Below, piece by piece: positions 6,347 through 9,061 of a stretch of 9,061 nucleotides of DNA. Each line of letters begins with the position of its first letter. Position 1 is the stretch's first letter. The stretch covers positions 1 through 9,061 of the forward strand of contig JAITDV010000143.1 of the NCBI GenBank assembly GCA_031282385.1, written 5' to 3'. A program made the translations under genes and the position numbers. The notes beneath the pieces were generated by a model. That model ran no database searches. It saw nothing but the letters and a program-made list of their open reading frames with translations, and had not been told where the DNA came from. Source of the stretch: Planctomycetaceae bacterium (GTDB lineage Bacteria; Planctomycetota; Planctomycetia; Pirellulales; Thermoguttaceae).

Positions 6347-6547
6347 AATATAACTATTCAGTGCGAGTATAAAATTTGACAATGTATTTCGTCCTGAAAG
6401 GACAATACTAAATAGCGCAACAATTTTCTGCATTGCCCCTATCGCGGCGAAATCAAAATATAAAACGACAAAGACACAATGACAAATTAATGAATTGCTG
6501 CTATTGAAAATGTTCAATAAAAAAACACACGACTGAATAGTTATATT
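6347..6547. mobile_element. family B MITE-like element, copy near lipoprotein (201 bp)
   Basis: Perfect 16-bp terminal inverted repeats AATATAACTATTCAGT (6347-6362) and ACTGAATAGTTATATT (6532-6547) bound a non-coding interior. The outer AATAT may include a target duplication. Inside is a small hairpin GTCCTGAAAGGAC (6391-6403). Its terminal core TAACTATTCAG is shared with 2708-2867. The element starts some 40 bases upstream of the lipoprotein ATG and might carry or displace its promoter. Confidence 0.65.
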
Positions 6548-6606
6548 TTAATAAGTTGGCAATCTTTTTTCTAAACAAAAAATAATTGCTCATTAACAAT
6601 TGATAC

Positions 6607-6702
6607 ACTGTTCGTACTATAAATTGCGTGACTCAAGGGCGTAAAAGCCTGTTTTCCGATAAGTAAACAGGCGGCGGTAAAGGAAATTAAAGTGTGAACA
6701 GT
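6607..6702 (+). repeat. family C hairpin repeat, copy 2 (96 bp, with inverted ends)
   Basis: The ends ACTGTTCGTACT (6607-6618) and AGTGTGAACAGT (6691-6702) pair over 10 of 12 positions. Inside, the stem GCCTGTTT (6647-6654) / AAACAGGC (6665-6672) closes the loop TCCGATAAGT. Stem, loop and tail match copy 1 at 689-745. Pair C693-G708 there is T-A here, so pairing is kept while the sequence changes. A family A element begins four bases after its end. Confidence 0.6.
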
Positions 6703-6706
6703 TTAA

Positions 6707-6900
6707 TAGACCTTTTCGCTAACCTGTAGGAAACCACCCCTAACCCCTCCGAAGGAGGGGAATTATTCGTCTCTCTCGGAGTCGTCTTCTTATTCCCATC
6801 CTTCGGAGGGGTTAGGGGTGGTCTCGGAGGAGTTAAAGGCGGTTTTTCGTTGTAGTTTTTTTGTTGCGTTTATGTATTTTTAGGTTAGAAAAAAGGTCTA
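6707..6900 (+). mobile_element. family A MITE-like element, full copy 2 (194 bp)
   Basis: It has the same length as the copy at 2513-2706 and about 14 differences without gaps. The ends are TAGACCTTTTCGCTAACCT and AGGTTAGAAAAAAGGTCTA. The first of the three inner hairpins is intact; the second and third have mismatches. The flanks (TTAA left, ATAT right) do not give a clear target duplication. Confidence 0.8.
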
Positions 6901-7013
6901 ATATACTCATCACACATGAATTTTCGATTTTAAGTTAGCGATAAATTTTGTCTCTATCCTTTACAAAATAGAAAACTGAAACGTAACATGTAATGAATAT
7001 ATTGCAAAAACTA

Positions 7014-8388
7014 TCACGGTAATGTAACTGGTGAACCTTCGTCTGTTCGTGCAAGCGGGTAGAGAATTGATTCTGCCGGTGTTGTTACGCTGATAGATCG
7101 TACCGAACCATCGCCGATTGCGAAATTACAAATATTCGGATGCCAACTGCCGAATGAAAGTAACGTGTTATAACTTTGAGGCTGATTTGGCAACGCAATT
7201 GGAATATAACCTGCTATTCCACTTGCAGCTGTTGATGCTCCGTAATCAAATCTGCGAATTAAATGGTAACTTGCATTAGCCGCAGTGCCGAAATATGTAC
7301 AATCCCAATGCCCTTCTGCTGTAGAACACGCATTAGTTTTGCCCAATATGATACTTTTTTCTCCGAAAATTATTTGGTTTGATGCTCCGTCAGTCCACAA
7401 CGATGTTATATCGCCGCGTCCATTCCACGAATTAATTCCCCAAGCCGGATACCTACCGCTTGTATCAGCCGTTCGGTAAGAAGTATGAGAAGACCAGTCC
7501 GGTGTAATTGTTGCCGCACGAAACGGACTATGATCACGGGAAACTGTTTGTCCTATGGTTCCATCAAATCGAACATTATCCCAAGGACTCAATACCAATC
7601 CACATCTTTGATCAACATTAGAACCAGCCCAACCAGTCCCAGGTCCTATAGCAGACGTAATTGCGTAATCAGTACAAGGACCGCTCAAAACATTCAGTAG
7701 TTTTGAATATTGTTCTCCGCTTGTTCGTCGTGTCGGGCATCTCATGTATGCAACAGATGAAACTGCTTTTCGATCTTCGGGTTTTGTAAGCACGCCTCTC
7801 CACCAAGCAGATGTGCTTCCGTCACTTGTTATTGAAGCGCATGACCAATCGCTTGCTGTTGTATCCATGCTAATAAACATTCGATTGAATCCAACTCCGC
7901 CGCCATTGTATTGCAATCCGCAACTCCAACGATCATCTGATGTGAAAGTAAGATTGTAAAGAGTAATTTGCTCGGTGAACGGAAACAATAAAGTAAACAA
8001 CGTTGCGCGACCACAACTAATCGTTGACGGTGGTAACGTACCATTGGCGTCCTGAAAATTGTGTACCGCCAACCCAATTTGTTTCAGATTGTTTGAACAT
8101 TGCATTCGTCTTGCAGCTTCACGGGCTACTTGAACTGCGGGCAAAAGAATAGCTATCAGTATTCCAATAATCGCAATTACTACCAGAAGCTCAACCAATG
8201 TAAAAGCCAGAATATAATTACCAGAAATAAGTTGAGGAGAAATTCTCCGAGAATTATTGTTACGAAAATTCGTAAAACAATAATTACGTACCCCCCCCCC
8301 CCTTGCCTATTTTAACATTGTTAAAAACCGCGCCAAATTTGACGCCGCCAGCAACAAACAAACCAAAAATCGAATTTGTCTTTTTCAT
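7014..8388 (-). CDS. DUF1559 prepilin-like protein, frame interrupted at a poly-G run (probable phase-OFF)
   Basis: DUF1559 proteins are type IV pilin/pseudopilin-like secreted proteins expanded in Planctomycetota; their exact role is unknown. The frame at 7014-8306 encodes AFTLVELLVV and VIAIIGILIAILLPAV, the prepilin cleavage site and H-motif helix. Then follow AREAARRMQCSNNLKQIGLA, LPPST, and near the C-terminus FAIGDGSVRSIS. This frame has no ATG or GTG upstream of the helix; its only start-like codon, TTG at 8198, would remove the cleavage site. A TAG at 8307-8309 closes it upstream. In the neighbouring frame, ATG at 8388 has a strong GGAGG five bases before it and reads MKKTNSIFGLFVAGG through VKIGKGGGGT to a TAA at 8284. 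The frames meet in 12 G (8291-8302). With 11 G they join into 457 residues with cleavage before Phe62. The residue at -1 is Ala, not the usual Gly. A miscounted homopolymer is the main alternative. Confidence 0.85.
8291..8302. repeat. poly-C/G run of 12, candidate phase-variation tract
   Basis: Twelve C on the plus strand (G on the coding strand) lie between the start codon and the prepilin cleavage site of the DUF1559 gene. Runs of this length slip during replication. Loss of one G, or gain of two, joins the translated leader to the DUF1559 frame. Confidence 0.8.
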
Positions 8389-8393
8389 TTTAT

Positions 8394-8398
8394 CCTCC
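8394..8398 (-). promoter_or_regulatory. strong Shine-Dalgarno site of the DUF1559 gene
   Basis: GGAGG on the minus strand stands five bases before ATG 8388. It is the best ribosome site in the window and fixes the start of the DUF1559 gene upstream of the poly-G run. Confidence 0.7.
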
Positions 8399-8842
8399 AT
8401 TTCAAAATTGTTAGTGGATTGATAAACGTTGTAAAAAATACTGTGTTGTAATTTTTCTTCAGACAAAAAGAAACACATCAACACAATAAACGGCTAATTA
8501 AATATGGCGAAAAATTTTAATTTGTATAAACTAAAATTAAATTCGCCGCAATCAAACTCAACTTGAATTTTCGCTACAGAAATCAAACATAACTAAAAAT
8601 TCAATCAACATCAACCAAAATCGGCAAGGAAGTATAATTTAAGCCGTCATAAAATGCAATACCAATCTACGCAAACATAATAATATTTTTTATACTGTCC
8701 GTGTTTCTAAACGTAACTAGTTGTCCCTAAAAAAGTCATTTGGTGCTATAAATTCTGGGCTTATCTGGTTGCAATTTAGAGGTTATAATTTGCAATATAG
8801 CTATTGTTTTATCCGAGATTTTCCTTAAAACCTTGCAACTAT

Positions 8843-8934
8843 TAGACCTTTTCTCTAACCTAAAAATACATCAACGCAACAAAAAAACTACAACGAAAAA
8901 TCGCCTTTAACTCCTCCAAGACCACCCCTAACCC
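8843..8934 (-). repeat. family A repeat, half copy 2 (right half, reversed)
   Basis: The reverse complement matches the right half of family A from GGGTTAGGGGTGGTCT to the end AGGTTAGAGAAAAGGTCTA. It breaks off at nearly the same point as the half copy at 316-405, just before the GC-rich hairpins. The half unit may therefore be a form of its own rather than random decay. Confidence 0.75.
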
Positions 8935-9061
8935 TAATGTTGCTATAATGTTTTTTGTTTACGTATTTTTTTCGTAGGCGTGATTTTTTTGAAAAAAAAT
9001 TGCCTTTTTTTTGAACGATAGCTTTATTTTTTTTAATTGGTATTCCGTTAATCTTGAGATT

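Larger units (their letters stand above)
6308..7013. other. gene-free stretch between lipoprotein and DUF1559 gene, repeats
   Basis: From left to right this 706-base stretch holds the lipoprotein ribosome site, a family B element (6347-6547), a family C hairpin element (6607-6702) and a full family A element (6707-6900). The last 110 bases before the DUF1559 stop codon hold nothing recognised. Confidence 0.7.
8389..9061. other. gene-free stretch upstream of the DUF1559 gene
   Basis: This 673-base stretch is AT-rich and holds the DUF1559 ribosome site, a reversed family A half copy (8843-8934), and T-rich runs near the end (about 8950-9035). No coding region, tRNA or clear promoter was recognised. 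Confidence 0.6.

Noticed and set aside
6308..6517. N-terminal extension of the lipoprotein to a 210-residue protein
   Set aside because: The extra part is translated family B sequence; the lipoprotein signal and a ribosome site mark the start at 6307.
6642..6663. Possible sigma-28 promoter in the family C hairpin (TAAA and CCGATAA)
   Set aside because: The spacing is about 9 bases instead of about 15, and the motif is part of the conserved stem-loop.
8198..8198. TTG at 8198 as start of the DUF1559 protein
   Set aside because: It would start inside the FTLVELL motif and remove the cleavage site. No Shine-Dalgarno sequence precedes it, while a strong one stands before ATG 8388.
7285..8315. 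Four plus-strand open frames and one minus-strand frame of 64-82 codons within the DUF1559 gene
   Set aside because: All overlap the DUF1559 coding sequence in other frames and show no recognisable motif.

Overview
The window looks like a low-GC member of the Planctomycetota. The main reason is a DUF1559 prepilin-like gene (H-motif helix followed by MQCSNNLKQIGLAVHNF and a late GDGSVR), a family that is expanded in that phylum, lying near a small lipoprotein of the kind that often accompanies it. Most starts lack a clear Shine-Dalgarno sequence, which also fits. No species can be named from the sequence.

Left part (1-5832, + strand): a flagellar basal-body/export cluster in the order fliE (3' end only), fliF, an unnamed gene here called X, fliG, fliH. 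FliE and FliF form the inner rod junction and MS-ring, FliG is the rotor/switch protein that docks on the FliF tail, and FliH is the regulator of the export ATPase. fliI, which often follows fliH, is absent; a convergent gene follows instead. X (284 aa) has no membrane segment, but its C-terminus repeats the FliG-binding tail of FliF (ENPxxAAAxxxQWIGN). FliG itself is unusual: it has a long N/Q/S-rich linker, lacks the segment around the usual GG hinge, and none of the five torque charges known from E. coli is conserved. Together these suggest a divergent FliF-FliG interface with an extra soluble partner.

Right part (5885-8388, - strand): a DUF1559 prepilin-like gene and, downstream of it, a small lipoprotein. 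The DUF1559 reading frame has no usable start codon of its own. The only good ribosome site and ATG lie upstream in another frame, and the two frames meet in a run of 12 G (minus strand). Removing one G fuses them into a 457-residue protein. This looks like a phase-variable surface gene in the OFF state, unless the run was miscounted.

The gene-free stretches (218-777, 2509-2919, 6308-7013, 8389-9061) are filled with small palindromic repeats that carry no transposase. Family A is a 194-bp MITE-like element with 19-bp terminal inverted repeats (two full and two half copies). Family B has ends TAACTATTCAG (two pairs plus one doubtful pair). Family C is a short hairpin repeat with one compensatory base change. 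There is also a large imperfect palindrome at 446-614. Several are abutted or nested, so fliE, fliF and X are separated by insertions that are unusual inside a flagellar operon.
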